Part shown: in pieces, positions 48,642-58,702 of the stretch
Layout of the letters: each line of letters begins with the position of its first letter
How positions within the stretch are numbered: the stretch's first letter is position 1
Notes under the pieces: generated by a model
Seen by the model: only the letters and a program-made list of their open reading frames with translations
The model's database searches: none
Told to the model about the DNA's origin: nothing
Position numbers and translations under genes: made by a program
NCBI GenBank assembly: GCA_963824275.1
Contig: CAWGOT010000003.1
Location: 1,860,001-1,924,000 of the forward strand
Direction: 5' to 3'
DNA length: 64,000 nucleotides
Origin: JANXQG01 sp963824275
GTDB taxonomy: Bacteria; Planctomycetota; Planctomycetia; Pirellulales; Thermoguttaceae

Positions 48642-49366
48642 ATGCCACAAGAAGGCGGCCGCTCCAAACTCGCCATCGCCGCGCGCCGCGCCGCAAGACG
48701 GCCGCGCTGGCCCACATCGCACGCATGCACGTGGAGGGCTAGAGCCTCCAGGAGATCGCCGATGCCCTCGGCTTCTGCCGCGCGACCATCAGGAAGTGGA
48801 CCGCCGAGATCCGCGCCGCGCAGCTTGCCGAGGCCAAGACCAACGTCAAGCACTTGCGGGCCAAGCTCCTCGCCCGTTATGAACACCTCTGGCAGGAGGC
48901 CATGAAAGCTTGGCACCGCTCCGAGGAGGACCGAGTCAAGCGGAAGATCGAGTCCACCCTTCCCGCCAAGACGCCCGCCTCCGACTTCGACGCCGTGAAC
49001 TCGCTCCTGGTCTCGATGACCCGCAAGCGGACCAAGACCACCGAGCGGCAGTCTGGCGACGCCGCACTCCTGGCCAAGGCGATGGAAGCCTTGAAGGCGA
49101 TCCGCGAGCTCAAGGGCCTTGACCCGCCCAAGCAGACCGAGCTTACCGGCCCGCAGGGTGGCCCCATCGAACTCACGGTTCGCGAAATGACCGACGAGCA
49201 ACTTCTGGCCCTCATTGCCCAGGAGCAGGCGAAGCAGCAGGCGCTGCCGGTAGAGTCGGCCCCGATAACCGAACCCTTGCCGCCGCCCAGTTCTACCGAA
49301 ACTGCCGCGCAGCCTCTCGGCTCGACATTCCCCAAAATTGCGATCTTGATGCCCACCTCTTTCTAG
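48642..49366 (+). pseudogene. Decayed helix-turn-helix protein, relative of the 27878 gene
   Basis: After a start at 48642 the sense moves to a frame with ALAHIARMHVEG, an in-frame TAG near 48740, then SLQEIADALGFCRATIRKWT and AEIRAAQLAEAKTNVKHLRA. It continues open to 49366 with YEHLWQEAMKAWHRSEEDRV. The HTH, the following EAMxAW helix and the proline/glutamine tail parallel the protein at 27878-28906, so the two are paralogues. Stop plus frameshift make this copy non-functional as read. The next 110 bp to the integrase remnant hold no gene. Confidence 0.6.
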
Positions 49367-49479
49367 GGATTCACCGTAGTCTATCGGCGCGCCGTGTCGG
49401 CGTCCGCGCCCAAAACTGCGTCGGTGCGCCCCTCCTCCGCAGGCAAGCAGGTGAGAAATGCTTCGGATGCGATAAAGCC

Positions 49480-49760
49480 ATTCAGCTACCCCTATGAAGC
49501 GTCGGCGAATCACCGCCGGCAGCACGGGCACTCGGTTTCGTACCCTTTAGCGAGCGCCGAGAATGCAGTCGGTTACCGAATGGTCATAATCGCCCGGGAC
49601 GCCAACGGAGCGCGATGCGTAGTGGCGATAGGTGATCCCCCCAACCGAATGGCCAAGGATTTCGATCGACGATTCAGGCATCTGCTCGTCGTAGTACGTC
49701 GCACAGGTCTTGCCGCAATCCGAGTCCCTCCAGGCCGCGTGCCAGCTATCTCGCGGAAGG
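49480..49760 (-). pseudogene. Tyrosine recombinase (integrase) C-terminal remnant
   Basis: On the minus strand DSDCGKTCATYYDEQMPESS then IEILGHSVGGITYRHYASR is a clear phage-type integrase C-terminal region, with the GH histidine and the tyrosine nucleophile in RHY. Past this, pieces of the usual tail (PTAFSALAKG; ECPCCRR) occur in other frames. The N-terminal and most catalytic parts are missing. It suggests a past site-specific integration between this point and the tRNA-like sequence. Confidence 0.6.
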
Positions 49761-49832
49761 TCTCTCCCCCACCTTGCGAACGTGATACCACGGGAATAAA
49801 CTGACGGGATAAATCTGAGGAGAGCGTTTCCT

Positions 49833-50703
49833 ATGACCTACAGCGCCGAGATCAGCAGAGTCAACCCTACCTGCTTCCTTTTCCTCATTGACCAGTCCGG
49901 CTCGATGGCGGAATCTTGGGGCGGTGAATCGGGCAAAACGAAGGCCCAAGGAGTCGCCGACGCCATCAACCGTCTGCTCCAGACGCTTGTGCGCCGATGT
50001 GCCAAAGGCGACTACGTCCTCGACCGTTACTTCATTGGGGCGGTCGGCTACGGCGGCCAGCCGGGCGACCCTGACGAGGTTAGCCTGGGCTTCCCCGTTC
50101 AGTCCCTGGCGGAAAGCGTCGTCCAGCCCGTGAGCATGATCAAGAGCTACCCGCTCCGCGTTGAAGACCGGATCAAGCGGGAGGACGACGGTGCTGGCGG
50201 GTTAATCCAAAGGCACATAAGGTTTCCTGTCTGGTTTGATCCGCGGGCGAAGGGCAAGACTCCCATGTGCGCGGCGCTGCGGGCAGCGTATGAGGTTATC
50301 CGCCAGTTCATCAGCGCGACACCCGAGCTGCTTCCCGCCGATCATCATCAACATCACCGACGGCATGGCTACCGACGGCGACGCCGCGCAGGTCTGGCAG
50401 ATGGCTACGGCGCTTCGCGGCGTGGCATCGCAGGATGGCAACGTGCTACTATTCAATGCCCACCTTTCGGTCCGCGGCGACCACGCGATCCTCTTCCCCA
50501 CAAGCGAGAATAACCTGCCGGACGACTACGCCCGGCTGTTGTTTCACATGTCGAGCGCCCTGCCCCCGTCCATGCTCCGGCAGGCACAGATCATGGAGAC
50601 CTCTGTCGAGGAAGGCGCCGTGGGGTTTGCCTTCAACGCCGACTTGGCCTCGGTGATCATGTTCCTGGACATCGGAACCAGGGCGGACCAGGGCGTTGCG
50701 TGA
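49833..50703 (+). CDS. TerY-like von Willebrand A-domain protein, one apparent frameshift
   Basis: About 290 residues forming one VWA domain. The MIDAS metal site is FLFLIDQSGSMAESWGG. The threonine is likely in GKTPMCAALRAAYEVI and the aspartate in PPIIINITDGMATDGDA, which is reached through a one-base shift near 50335. After it, DGNVLLFNAHLSVRGDHAIL and a C-terminal MFLDIGTRADQG complete the fold. GAGGAGAG precedes the ATG. It is the first of three genes 12 and 10 bp apart with a PP2C phosphatase and a kinase, the composition of the TerY-P triad, where the VWA protein is thought to be a scaffold or phosphorylation target. Confidence 0.82.
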
Positions 50704-50715
50704 GGAGCGATCATC

Positions 50716-51466
50716 ATGGCGATAGGATCGCGTGCCTTCTGTCTGCCTCGCCGGGGCAACAACCTGGACGAATATGAGGACGCCATTGCCCTGGAGAATG
50801 CGTCCGGGCGTTACGCCCTGGCTGACGGTGCCTCGGAGGGGTGCTTCACGGGGTTGTGGGCCCGACTGCTGGTCAAGGATTTCGTCTCTCACGCGGAGGT
50901 GAACATCAGCCGATGGCCGTCTTCGCTGTTCGCCGTCCAGGAGCGATGGGGCAAGGACGTTCGGGCCCGGAAGCTGGATTGGGACGCCGACTACTGGGTC
51001 GAACAGGGTGCGTTTGCCGCCTTCCTGGGGCTCGTGCTCACGGCCGCGGAGGCGAAAGAGCCCCAGGGCTTCTGCACGTGGCAAGCCGTGGCCATAGGTG
51101 ACACATGTTTGTTTCACACCCGCGACAGTGTTCTGCTCACGCGCGTTTCCACTGGCTCGTTCCGACCAGTTCGGCAACCGACCGCAGCTTGTCGGATCGC
51201 GTATGCCCACGGCTGCCGTACTCCAGCGACAGCGCCTTTGGAACGACGGGAGTGGGCAACCGGGCGACAGGCTCTGGGCCATGACCGATGCCTTGGCAAA
51301 ATGGTGCCTCACGGAGCACGAGGCTGGCGGCGACCCTTGGCGCGAGCTGGAATCGCTCCTCGCCTCACCACAGGATGGCGGCCTATTTGCCGAGTGGATC
51401 GAAGCCCTCCGCGAAACAGGCCGCTTGTTGAACGACGACGTGACCCTTCTTGCAATTCCTTTGTAG
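50716..51466 (+). CDS. PP2C-type serine/threonine phosphatase, one apparent frameshift
   Basis: About 250 residues. Metal-binding aspartates are in NNLDEYEDAIALEN and RYALADGASEGCFTGLWARL. The central WQAVAIGDTCLF matches the PP2C GD block; after a one-base shift near 51135 come GDRLWAMTDALAKWCL and LLNDDVTLLAIPL, the last with the conserved DD. It should remove phosphate placed by the downstream kinase. The RBS GAGGAGCG overlaps the VWA stop region, consistent with a single operon. Confidence 0.82.
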
Positions 51467-51476
51467 GAGGTGAAGC

Positions 51477-54282
51477 ATGGTTTGGCCAACGCAAAACGAC
51501 TACGACGAGGCGGCCGAAAACCCTCGTTATTCGATGAGCGACGAGGAACTCCGTGGGGGTCAGGCGGCGCTAGACGACCAGCAACTGCCGATGGTCTGGG
51601 CAGGCAGCTTCGCCAACGTCTACCGCATTAACTGTCCGGCGACAGGCAAGAGTTGGGCTCTGAAATGCTTCACCCGCGACATGAGCACCCGGCAGGAGCG
51701 CTATCGGCACCTTGCCGCGGCTCTGAAAGCGGCGAGGCTGCCCTTCACCGTACCGTTCGTCTACCTGGAGCGAGGCATCCAGGTCCACGGCCAGTGGTTC
51801 CCTGCCGTCAAAATGGAGTGGGTCGAGGGGCAGACCTTGAATCGTTTCGTGGAAGAGTCGCTGGAGAAACCGAAAATGCTCCGGCAAGTGCTCGATCTAT
51901 GGCCCAAGCTGACAGCGCGGCTTCGCGACGCCGGAATCGCCCATGCCGATCTCCAGCATGGGAATGTCCTCTTAGTCCCGGCAGTCGACGGCAAGCTGGC
52001 CCTCAAGCTGATCGACTACGACGGCATGTACGTTCCGGCCTTGGCGGGAACGCAGTCGGGCGAGATGGGCCACCCGAACTACCAGCATCCGCGGCGCGTG
52101 CGGCAACGCGCCTACAACGCCGACGTTGACCGGTTCTCGCACCTGGTCATCTTCTCCGCGGTGCATTGTCTGCTCACCGGAAATTGCGACCTTTGGAAGC
52201 GGTTCAACAACGACGAGAACCTGTTGTTCCGCGAACAGGATTTTCAACGCCCGAAGCGTCGGAACTCTTCCGCGGCCTTTGGGAGTCGAACGACCCCAAT
52301 GTCCACACACTCGTCGTCCGCCTGGCGCTGGCCTGCAAGCAACCTCTGGAAGAGGTGCCGTGGCTTGACCGTATGGTCCAGGGCGGGCAAGTCAAGGCGT
52401 TGACCTACGTCGAGCAGCAGGCTGCCGCCGCGCTGATGGCCGCGGGAAAAGTGGCCACCACGGTTCCTCCTCTCCGACTGGGAGAGGGGCAAAGTGAGGA
52501 TGGCGGTGCGGCGTCGATAGTCCACCTGCTGCCGCTTCCGCAGCAGAGACCGACGCCCGTCACGACCGACACCCGGCCGATTTTCGCCGCAGGGACCGTG
52601 CCGGAATCTCCGCCGCCGGGCAGCCGCATCCGCGCCATCGGAAGATTGCTCTTGGGCGGCCTTGCCGTCGTGCCCCGCAAGCTCGACGGCCTTCTCGGCC
52701 GTCTTGTCGGCGCGGAAAACAAGATCTTGCACAACTTCCTCCGAGTTGCGATCGCCGCGCTCCTGATCGCTGGTTCCATGCTGGGTTGGTCCATCTACCG
52801 GGAACAACGTGCGGAATCCACTCGGCAGTTGGCCGCCGCCGAATTGCAACGAAAAGCCGAGGAGGACGCCGCGCAAAGAGAGCCGAGGAGAACGCCGCGC
52901 GAAAAAGCGCCGAGGAACTGGCCCAACGGAATCGCGAAGAAGAGGAAGCCGCGCGGAAAGAACGCGAGACGGAGGCCGCAAAGAAGAAGGCCGAGCAAGA
53001 CGTTGCGAAGAAGGCCGAAGAGGACGCCACGGAGATCAACGTCGACTTTGCGCGGGCTCAGATTGCACGACGGCGCGATCAAGAGTGGGAGGCGAATTCC
53101 TTCATGCGCAGCACGGAAAAAGGTCGGCGGCTAGCTTGGAAGGCTGCCGCCGAAAAAGGATCGCCCAAAGCGCAGTGGCTTTATGGCTGCGTTCTTGCGA
53201 GCGGCGCCCAAAGCCAAAAGGACCCGGAACAGGCGGTAAAGTGGTTCCGCGAGGCTGCACAGCAGGGAAACGCTGAAGCACAGTGCAGCTTGGGCGTTTG
53301 CTACAAGAAGGGTCAGGGCGTGCCGCAGGACCACGCGGAGGCGGTGAAGTGGTTCCGCAAGGCCGCCGAACAGGGAAATGACGCGGGGCAGAACAACTTG
53401 GGCCTTTGTTACCGCGAAGGACAGGGCGTAGCGCAGGACCACGCGGAGGCCGCGAAGTGGTTACGCAAGGCCGCCGAACAGGGACTTGCTACGGCGCAGA
53501 ACTCCTTGGGCCTATGTTACCGCCGCGGGCAGGGCGTAGCGCAGGACCACGCGGAGGCGGTGACGTGGTTCCGAAAGGCTGCCGAACAGGGATATGCCGC
53601 GGGGCAGAACAACCTAGGTCTATGCTACACCCACGGGCAGGGCGTACCGCAGAACTATGACGAGGCGGTGAAATGGTATCGCAAGGCTGCCGAACAGGGA
53701 GATGCCGTGGGACAGGATAACATGGGCGTTTGTTACTATAAGGGGCAGGGCGTACCGCAGGACTATAAGGAGGCGATGAAATGGTATCGCAAGGCTGCCG
53801 AACAGGGATATGCCGCGGCACGAAACAACCTAGGCCTTTGTTACACCCACGGGCAGGGCGTACCGCAGAACTATGACGAGGCCGTGAGCTGGTACCGCAA
53901 GGCTGCCGAACAGGGCAATGCCGCGGCACAGAACAACTTGGGCGTTTGTTACCGCGAAGGACAGGGCGTAGCGCAGAACCACTCGGAAGCGGTGAATTGG
54001 TTCCAAATGGCTGCCGAACAGGGCAACGTCGCGGCACAGAACAGCTTGGGCCTTTGTTACCACGAGGGGCAGGGCGTACCGAAAAACTATGGGGAGGCGG
54101 TGAGGTGGTATCGCAAGTCTGCCGAACAGGGGTATGACGCGGCGCAATACAGCCTTGGCGCTTGCTACCGGGATGGTCAGGGCCTGCCGAAGAGCCAAGC
54201 GGAGGCCGTGAAGTGGTTCCGCAAGGCTGCCGAACAGGGAAATGTCCCGGCCCAGAACGCCTTGCGAGTAATGGAGAAGTAG
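51477..54282 (+). CDS. Protein kinase - transmembrane - coiled coil - Sel1-repeat fusion, two apparent frameshifts
   Basis: About 935 residues across frames. Residues 30-260: a kinase of the TerY-P type, with glycine loop WAGSFANVYRI, lysine in SWALKCF, catalytic loop IAHADLQHGNVLL and metal loop LKLIDYDGMY (DYD instead of DFG). After a shift near 52250 come EASELFRGLWESNDPNVHTL and a linker. At about residue 425, FLRVAIAALLIAGSMLGWSI is a membrane span. A charged coiled coil follows (EELAQRNREEEEAARKERET) after a second shift near 52875. The last 350 residues are about ten Sel1 repeats (EAVKWFRKAAEQGNxxAQ; LGLCYxxGQGVPQ). TAGGAGGTG precedes the ATG, 10 bp after the PP2C gene. The kinase would be cytoplasmic and the repeats across the membrane. 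Confidence 0.8.
53224..54270 (+). repeat. About ten tandem 108-bp repeats encoding Sel1 units
   Basis: The DNA repeats with a 108-bp period (36 codons), with units sharing long identical stretches such as GCCGAACAGGG and CAGGGCGTACCGCAG. The high nucleotide likeness between units suggests recent expansion or gene conversion. Confidence 0.85.
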
Positions 54283-54653
54283 CGGAATGGCTCGGCAGGT
54301 TGGCTCCCTGTCATTTTCCCACTTCGCCAACAGAACTTGTTCACCGGCCAGGCAAGCTGGCAGGGGTCAGCGGAGTTGTGGCCACGCTCGAAGTCTCAGC
54401 TTGAGCAAACCGCTGGTTCCCGGCCGGGTCCGCTATGGCGCAAGGGGGCAAAAGCTGCCGGAACGACTCTCCGGATCGAAAGAGCGATTCGAGGTCGCCC
54501 ACGCGGGCCGGATGGTCCAATCGAGGTGCATTCGCCGTTCATACCGATCCTGCTATGCGCACCGGATCGTCGGGCAGATCGCGTCTCATTGCTGGGGGAA
54601 ATGGCTGCCGAAAAAGCACTTCCCAGGCGTCTGCGGACCCGCTTGGGCGCGTT
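54283..54653. other. Gene-free junction between the triad and the recA copy
   Basis: No motif or supported gene. Frames are open on the plus strand but the sense is not protein-like until the recA-derived sequence starts at 54654. Confidence 0.5.
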
Positions 54654-55039
54654 GCATCGGGCAGATCAAGGAGGGCGAAGAGGTCGTCGGCCAGCGGGTT
54701 CGCGCCAAGGTGGTCAAGAACAAGGTTGCCCCGCCGTTCCGCACCGCCGAGTTCGACATGATGGCCGACTACGGCATCAGCTACGAGGGCAACGTCTTGG
54801 ACATGGCTGCGGAGGCCAAGCTGGTGACGCGCACCGGCGCCTGGTTCCGCTATGGCGACATGCAGCTTGGCCAGGGCCGGGAAAAGACGCGGGACTATCT
54901 CAAGGAGCATCCCGAGTTGGTGGAGGAACTCCGCGAGAAGCTGGCCGCCATCCATGCGGCCGCGAGCGGCAAGACGGCGCCGGCAGTTGCGGCCATCGCC
55001 GCGGAGGACGAAGGCGAGGAGCTGCCGCCGGACGAATAG
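54654..55039 (+). pseudogene. recA: Second copy of the recA 3' end
   Basis: The sequence from CATCGGGCAGATCAAGGAGG to the stop equals 44391-44776 with about ten substitutions and no indels. It encodes QIKEGEEVVGQRVRAKVVKN through the C-terminus. Most differences are silent or mild (D to N, V to I, P to L, E to D; TAA to TAG). The open frame upstream is not RecA, so no complete second protein exists. Direct orientation, offset 10,263 bp. Confidence 0.9.
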
Positions 55040-55067
55040 TGGTCATGCCACCCCACCGGGCAGCGAA

Positions 55068-57584
55068 TTAGGGTTCGGGAACCGCCACCGGCGGGCGGCT
55101 TTCCGGCGGCTCCGGCTCGGGTATGCTGACGGGCGGCCGCTGAGGCCGCTCGGCCGAAGCAGGCCCTGGCGCAAGCGATTCCGTGGCACTCGCGGGATCC
55201 ACGTCGGCAGGGTTCGTGTCGTCCGGCGTGCCCACTTTCAGGGGCTTGGGAGGCGCGGGAATCGCCCCCTTGGGGACTTCGGCGGGAGCCGTTCGCGGCT
55301 TCACCTCGGGCACATTGTAGCGGATCCAGCCCAATTGCAGTTGCCGCCGCCACAGTTGCACCGCCTTGAGGCGCTTGGCGGCGGTGGTGGCGTCTGGCTG
55401 GTAGCCGAGAGTCTTGCGGGTAATTTTGTTCAAGTTCCAAATCGCCAGCGCGCGGAAGATCGCCTGCTCGTCGTCGAGGTACTTCACCAGCCGGGCATCT
55501 TCGCCCTCCTCGAGGTCCTGGTCCGTATAGCCCCAGAGCATCCGGTACAGGCCGGCCGCATCGTTGCCGTACTGCTTCTCCAGCGACAGCCGAATGGCCG
55601 CGGCCGTTTCCGGACCTCGGGCGATCGCTTCCTTGAGCTGGTCGATGTAGTCGGACCATTTTGCTTTGAAGTCGAGATCGTTCAAAGCGGCGGTTATCGG
55701 ATCGAACTGCCCTAGATAGCCCAGGCAGCGGGCCGCCAGACCGCGAATATCTCGCCGGCGGTCCACGGTCAACTCCATCAGGCTCAGGCTGGCGGCGCGT
55801 TCCGCGGAGAGGGCCTGAGCAACGACGTGCGCCGATAGCTGGTCCAACTCGTTGAAGGTGTTGGTCGTGAGCCAGTTGGGCACCTCCTTCGCCGTGACAG
55901 GCGGTTCGTCGGCCGCCTCGCCGTCGAGCGTCAGTGCTGCCGGCGCCGAGAGGCGAATCGGTTGCGTGCCCTCATCCTCCTCCCATAGGGCGCTGCCCCG
56001 CGCCACGTACAGCTTCGTCAGCGGGTGCGAGGAGACCTTCTGCGGGTCCTTGCCCGGATCATGCACGCGCGTCACCTCCAGCCCGGCGATCGAGTCCCCG
56101 CCGTTCAGCCTGATGGTGCCCGAATGTGATCCGATCCCCACCCGCAAACGCGCCCCTTCCTGCCCCGAGGACTTGATGACCAGGCAGCCGAAATCGATTT
56201 CGACGCCCGGCAGGCCCTGGGAGTTATCGGGCAGGAGTTCAATCCGCGTGCCGTTGACCAGTTCCAGCGTTGCGCCGGCGTTGGGGATCAGCACCGGCGG
56301 CCGATAGCAAGGTAGCGACAAGAGCGGCTGCCGGCCGACGAGAAACTCCTCCGGCAGCACTCGCCGCCAGCCGGCATTGCCCGCCTCGAACTTCAGCAAC
56401 ACTTCCGGCCCGTCCGAGGTGAAGCGGCCGACCCTCGACTTGGCGGCAGGCGGAATGATCGGGCCGCCCGCCGAGGGCGCGCTGCCGCCCGCCTTTGCGA
56501 CCGGGGGTATCGCCGGCGGAGAACCGGCGGAACCGGCGGGAAGGGGTTTCGCCCCGGGCAATTTCGAATTGTGGTCGGTGACCGAAGCCACTGCCGATTT
56601 CGTGATGGAATCGGACCCGCTTGCCGACGGCGTTGGCAGCGCCCTGGCCCCGGTGGTTGACAAAGCGGCGCCCGCCGCAGGACCCGGTCCGGCCGCTGCC
56701 TCCGAACCGCCGCCAGGAATCGGCGCCGGCGTCTTGGGCGTCTGTTGCTCCGTCGCCAGTCCCGGATCCGGACTTTCACTCGGATTGCCGGAAGCCGGGA
56801 GACTGCCGCTGTTTTTGACTCCAGCCGCAGATGCTTCCAAGGGCTTGACGGTTTGGTCGCCCGAGGGCTTGGCGGGTTTCGTGCCTTCATGCTGGTCGCG
56901 CGGTTCTTCGACGGACTTGCCGTCCCACTTGGCTTGCAGCCATTGCCGGGCGCTGGCGGAGAACATGACCACGAGCAGACCGATCGCGGCGCCGACCAGG
57001 AGCATGATGGCCGCGGCAGGCAGGAGTTGCCACTTCCGGGGCGGATCGCGGAGATACTCGGGCACCACGGGGCGGGGCCGCCCCCCGCCCGAAGTTCGCG
57101 GCGCCGGCGGGGCCGCCGACGGCAGCGGCCCGTTGCCATCGGCCGAAAGCATGCTGGCAACCTCGACCGCCGCCTGGTGCTCTTCGTCGCCGCGGTTGGC
57201 CACGGTCGGCAATTGATACATCCGCTGCCGGCTCTCCGGGTCAATTTCCGCGGGCTCGCCCAGCACTATCGTGAGGATCTGATGGCACGATGCGACTTCG
57301 GCCAGATGCATGTCCGACTTAAGGCAGACCTCTTCAAAATCCGGCACGCGGTCACTCGGCATGACGTTATCCAAGTACTCGGCAACCGTGTTGCAGTCGA
57401 GATTCGCTCCGCGCTCGGTAATCGACGGGGCCGCCAACCGCAATCTCCGCATCACGTCGCGAATCTTGTGGAACAGCTCCGTGGCGAACTTGCTGTCCTC
57501 GATCTTCTTGCCGATTTCCTGGGAATCTTTGGGATCCAGCAGGCCGTCCATGTACGCCAACAGGGTTCGCAAGGTTAATCGCAC
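55068..57584 (-). CDS. Large single-span membrane protein with anti-sigma-like N-terminus
   Basis: 838 residues, frame intact. Residues 1-110 are helical and cytoplasmic-looking, with two DNVMPSD/MDGLLDPKD-type segments (LRTLLAYMDGLLDPKDSQEI; AEYLDNVMPSDRVPDFEEVC) resembling zinc-finger-less anti-sigma domains. One membrane span, LLPAAAIMLLVGAAIGLLVV, lies near residue 200. A long proline/alanine/glycine-rich stretch follows to about 380. Then comes a beta-rich domain (LSLPCYRPPVLIPNAGATLE; FGCLVIKSSGQEGARLRVGI) reminiscent of FecR-like domains, and helical repeats with a proline-rich end. It may sense envelope signals; no sigma factor gene is adjacent. Confidence 0.72.
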   Translation of the reverse strand: MRLTLRTLLAYMDGLLDPKDSQEIGKKIEDSKFATELFHKIRDVMRRLRLAAPSITERGANLDCNTVAEYLDNVMPSDRVPDFEEVCLKSDMHLAEVASCHQILTIVLGEPAEIDPESRQRMYQLPTVANRGDEEHQAAVEVASMLSADGNGPLPSAAPPAPRTSGGGRPRPVVPEYLRDPPRKWQLLPAAAIMLLVGAAIGLLVVMFSASARQWLQAKWDGKSVEEPRDQHEGTKPAKPSGDQTVKPLEASAAGVKNSGSLPASGNPSESPDPGLATEQQTPKTPAPIPGGGSEAAAGPGPAAGAALSTTGARALPTPSASGSDSITKSAVASVTDHNSKLPGAKPLPAGSAGSPPAIPPVAKAGGSAPSAGGPIIPPAAKSRVGRFTSDGPEVLLKFEAGNAGWRRVLPEEFLVGRQPLLSLPCYRPPVLIPNAGATLELVNGTRIELLPDNSQGLPGVEIDFGCLVIKSSGQEGARLRVGIGSHSGTIRLNGGDSIAGLEVTRVHDPGKDPQKVSSHPLTKLYVARGSALWEEDEGTQPIRLSAPAALTLDGEAADEPPVTAKEVPNWLTTNTFNELDQLSAHVVAQALSAERAASLSLMELTVDRRRDIRGLAARCLGYLGQFDPITAALNDLDFKAKWSDYIDQLKEAIARGPETAAAIRLSLEKQYGNDAAGLYRMLWGYTDQDLEEGEDARLVKYLDDEQAIFRALAIWNLNKITRKTLGYQPDATTAAKRLKAVQLWRRQLQLGWIRYNVPEVKPRTAPAEVPKGAIPAPPKPLKVGTPDDTNPADVDPASATESLAPGPASAERPQRPPVSIPEPEPPESRPPVAVPEP

Positions 57585-58079
57585 GACTAGGCTCCTTAGG
57601 GGAGTTCGTTGAAAAACATATTCTGGCCGAATTTTGCCCGCACACTCTCTCTACCCATGTTAGTGGCGCGCACGAGGAGATTTCGTGCAAACTTCTGCAC
57701 GGAAGAAGAGAATCCCACCAAACGGGTTGGGTTTGGAAGCAGTGCGCGGAGCGATCCGTGCCGTTCGAGCACTGGGATGGTAGACCGGCGCATGAGACGC
57801 GGGGAACGTCGGGACTGTGGCGAGTACTGCGTACCCTGCCCGCTCACCGTGGGCCGGCGCTCGCAAGCTCGCTGGTCCCACCCTACGGCTTCAATGCCGA
57901 TTTGCGACCCAAAACTTTCCGGATAGCCTCTTACAGCGGGCCAAGTTCCAATGGCAATGGCATGCAGGCCGGCGCGAACTGGCGGCTAACCTCCCGCGAG
58001 ACGCGTCACGATGGGCACGACGACCTGGACCAGGGTCCCCGAGTTCGGCGATCTGTCGATGGTCGAGCCGGCAAGACGG
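57585..58079. other. Gene-free stretch with a repeat half-element
   Basis: No supported gene. About 57840-57895 carries GGGCCGGCGCTCGCAAGC and GGTCCCACCCTAC, a half of the element seen at 43296-43412. The rest may hold the promoter of the minus-strand gene ending its leader at 57584. Confidence 0.5.
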
Positions 58080-58514
58080 TTATCGATGGCCCCGTTTGCC
58101 GTCGAGACTCATGCGGCCTGCCCCATTGACGACGATCAGGAGCATTGCCCCCATGATCGAGAGGTTCGTGACCAGATAGAGGAGATGGTCGTGCCGGGCC
58201 TGGAGGTTTACCACGTTCCAGAACGTGAAACCGTGGAAGAGATAAGTCGTCAGCACCAGGAACGCCAGCAGGGCCAAGGCCCCGAAGCGGGCCTTGTAGC
58301 CGACGACGACGGAGACGCTGCCAACCGCCAAAACGACGATTGCTCCGATCAATATCCACGCTGGGGCGACCGTTGCCTTGGCCGCAATGGCCTGGGCCAG
58401 GCTCTGAACGTCGGGGGCGGTATACCCCATGGCTGCCGCCAGGAAAACGGTGCAGAGCAGGATTCGCCCCAGCACGCCCAGTATCCCGACCACGATTCCG
58501 ATGGGTTTACGCAT
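58080..58514 (-). CDS. DoxX-like small membrane protein
   Basis: 144 residues with four membrane segments: IGIVVGILGVLGRILLCTVF, APAWILIGAIVVLAVGSVSV, FGALALLAFLVLTTYLFHGF and LLYLVTNLSIMGAMLLIVVN. The loop GYKARFGAL and the end NGAGRMSLDGKRG match DoxX-type proteins, which are linked to thiol or quinone redox functions. GAGGAAG precedes the ATG. Monocistronic as far as can be seen. Confidence 0.78.
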   Translation of the reverse strand: MRKPIGIVVGILGVLGRILLCTVFLAAAMGYTAPDVQSLAQAIAAKATVAPAWILIGAIVVLAVGSVSVVVGYKARFGALALLAFLVLTTYLFHGFTFWNVVNLQARHDHLLYLVTNLSIMGAMLLIVVNGAGRMSLDGKRGHR

Positions 58515-58702
58515 ACTTTCTTCCTCGAATGACTGGCAAATATCTCAAGGATAGGTCACAACTTGGGGGCCGGATGTGAGGAATATGCCAACGATGGTGT
58601 TCTATGGTATATGGTATTCCAGCCCCTGGAAATTCCCTTGGCTTTCCGATAAAATAGCTTCGGCGAGGCATCTTCCCTAGAGACGAGTAAGGCAGACGCA
58701 TC

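Noticed and set aside
53224..54270. Regular 108-bp repeats as a possible CRISPR array
   Set aside because: The repeats have no spacers, are fully coding and match Sel1 units.
54287..54653. A second full recA gene
   Set aside because: Only the last 386 bp match recA; the open frame upstream lacks the Walker motifs.
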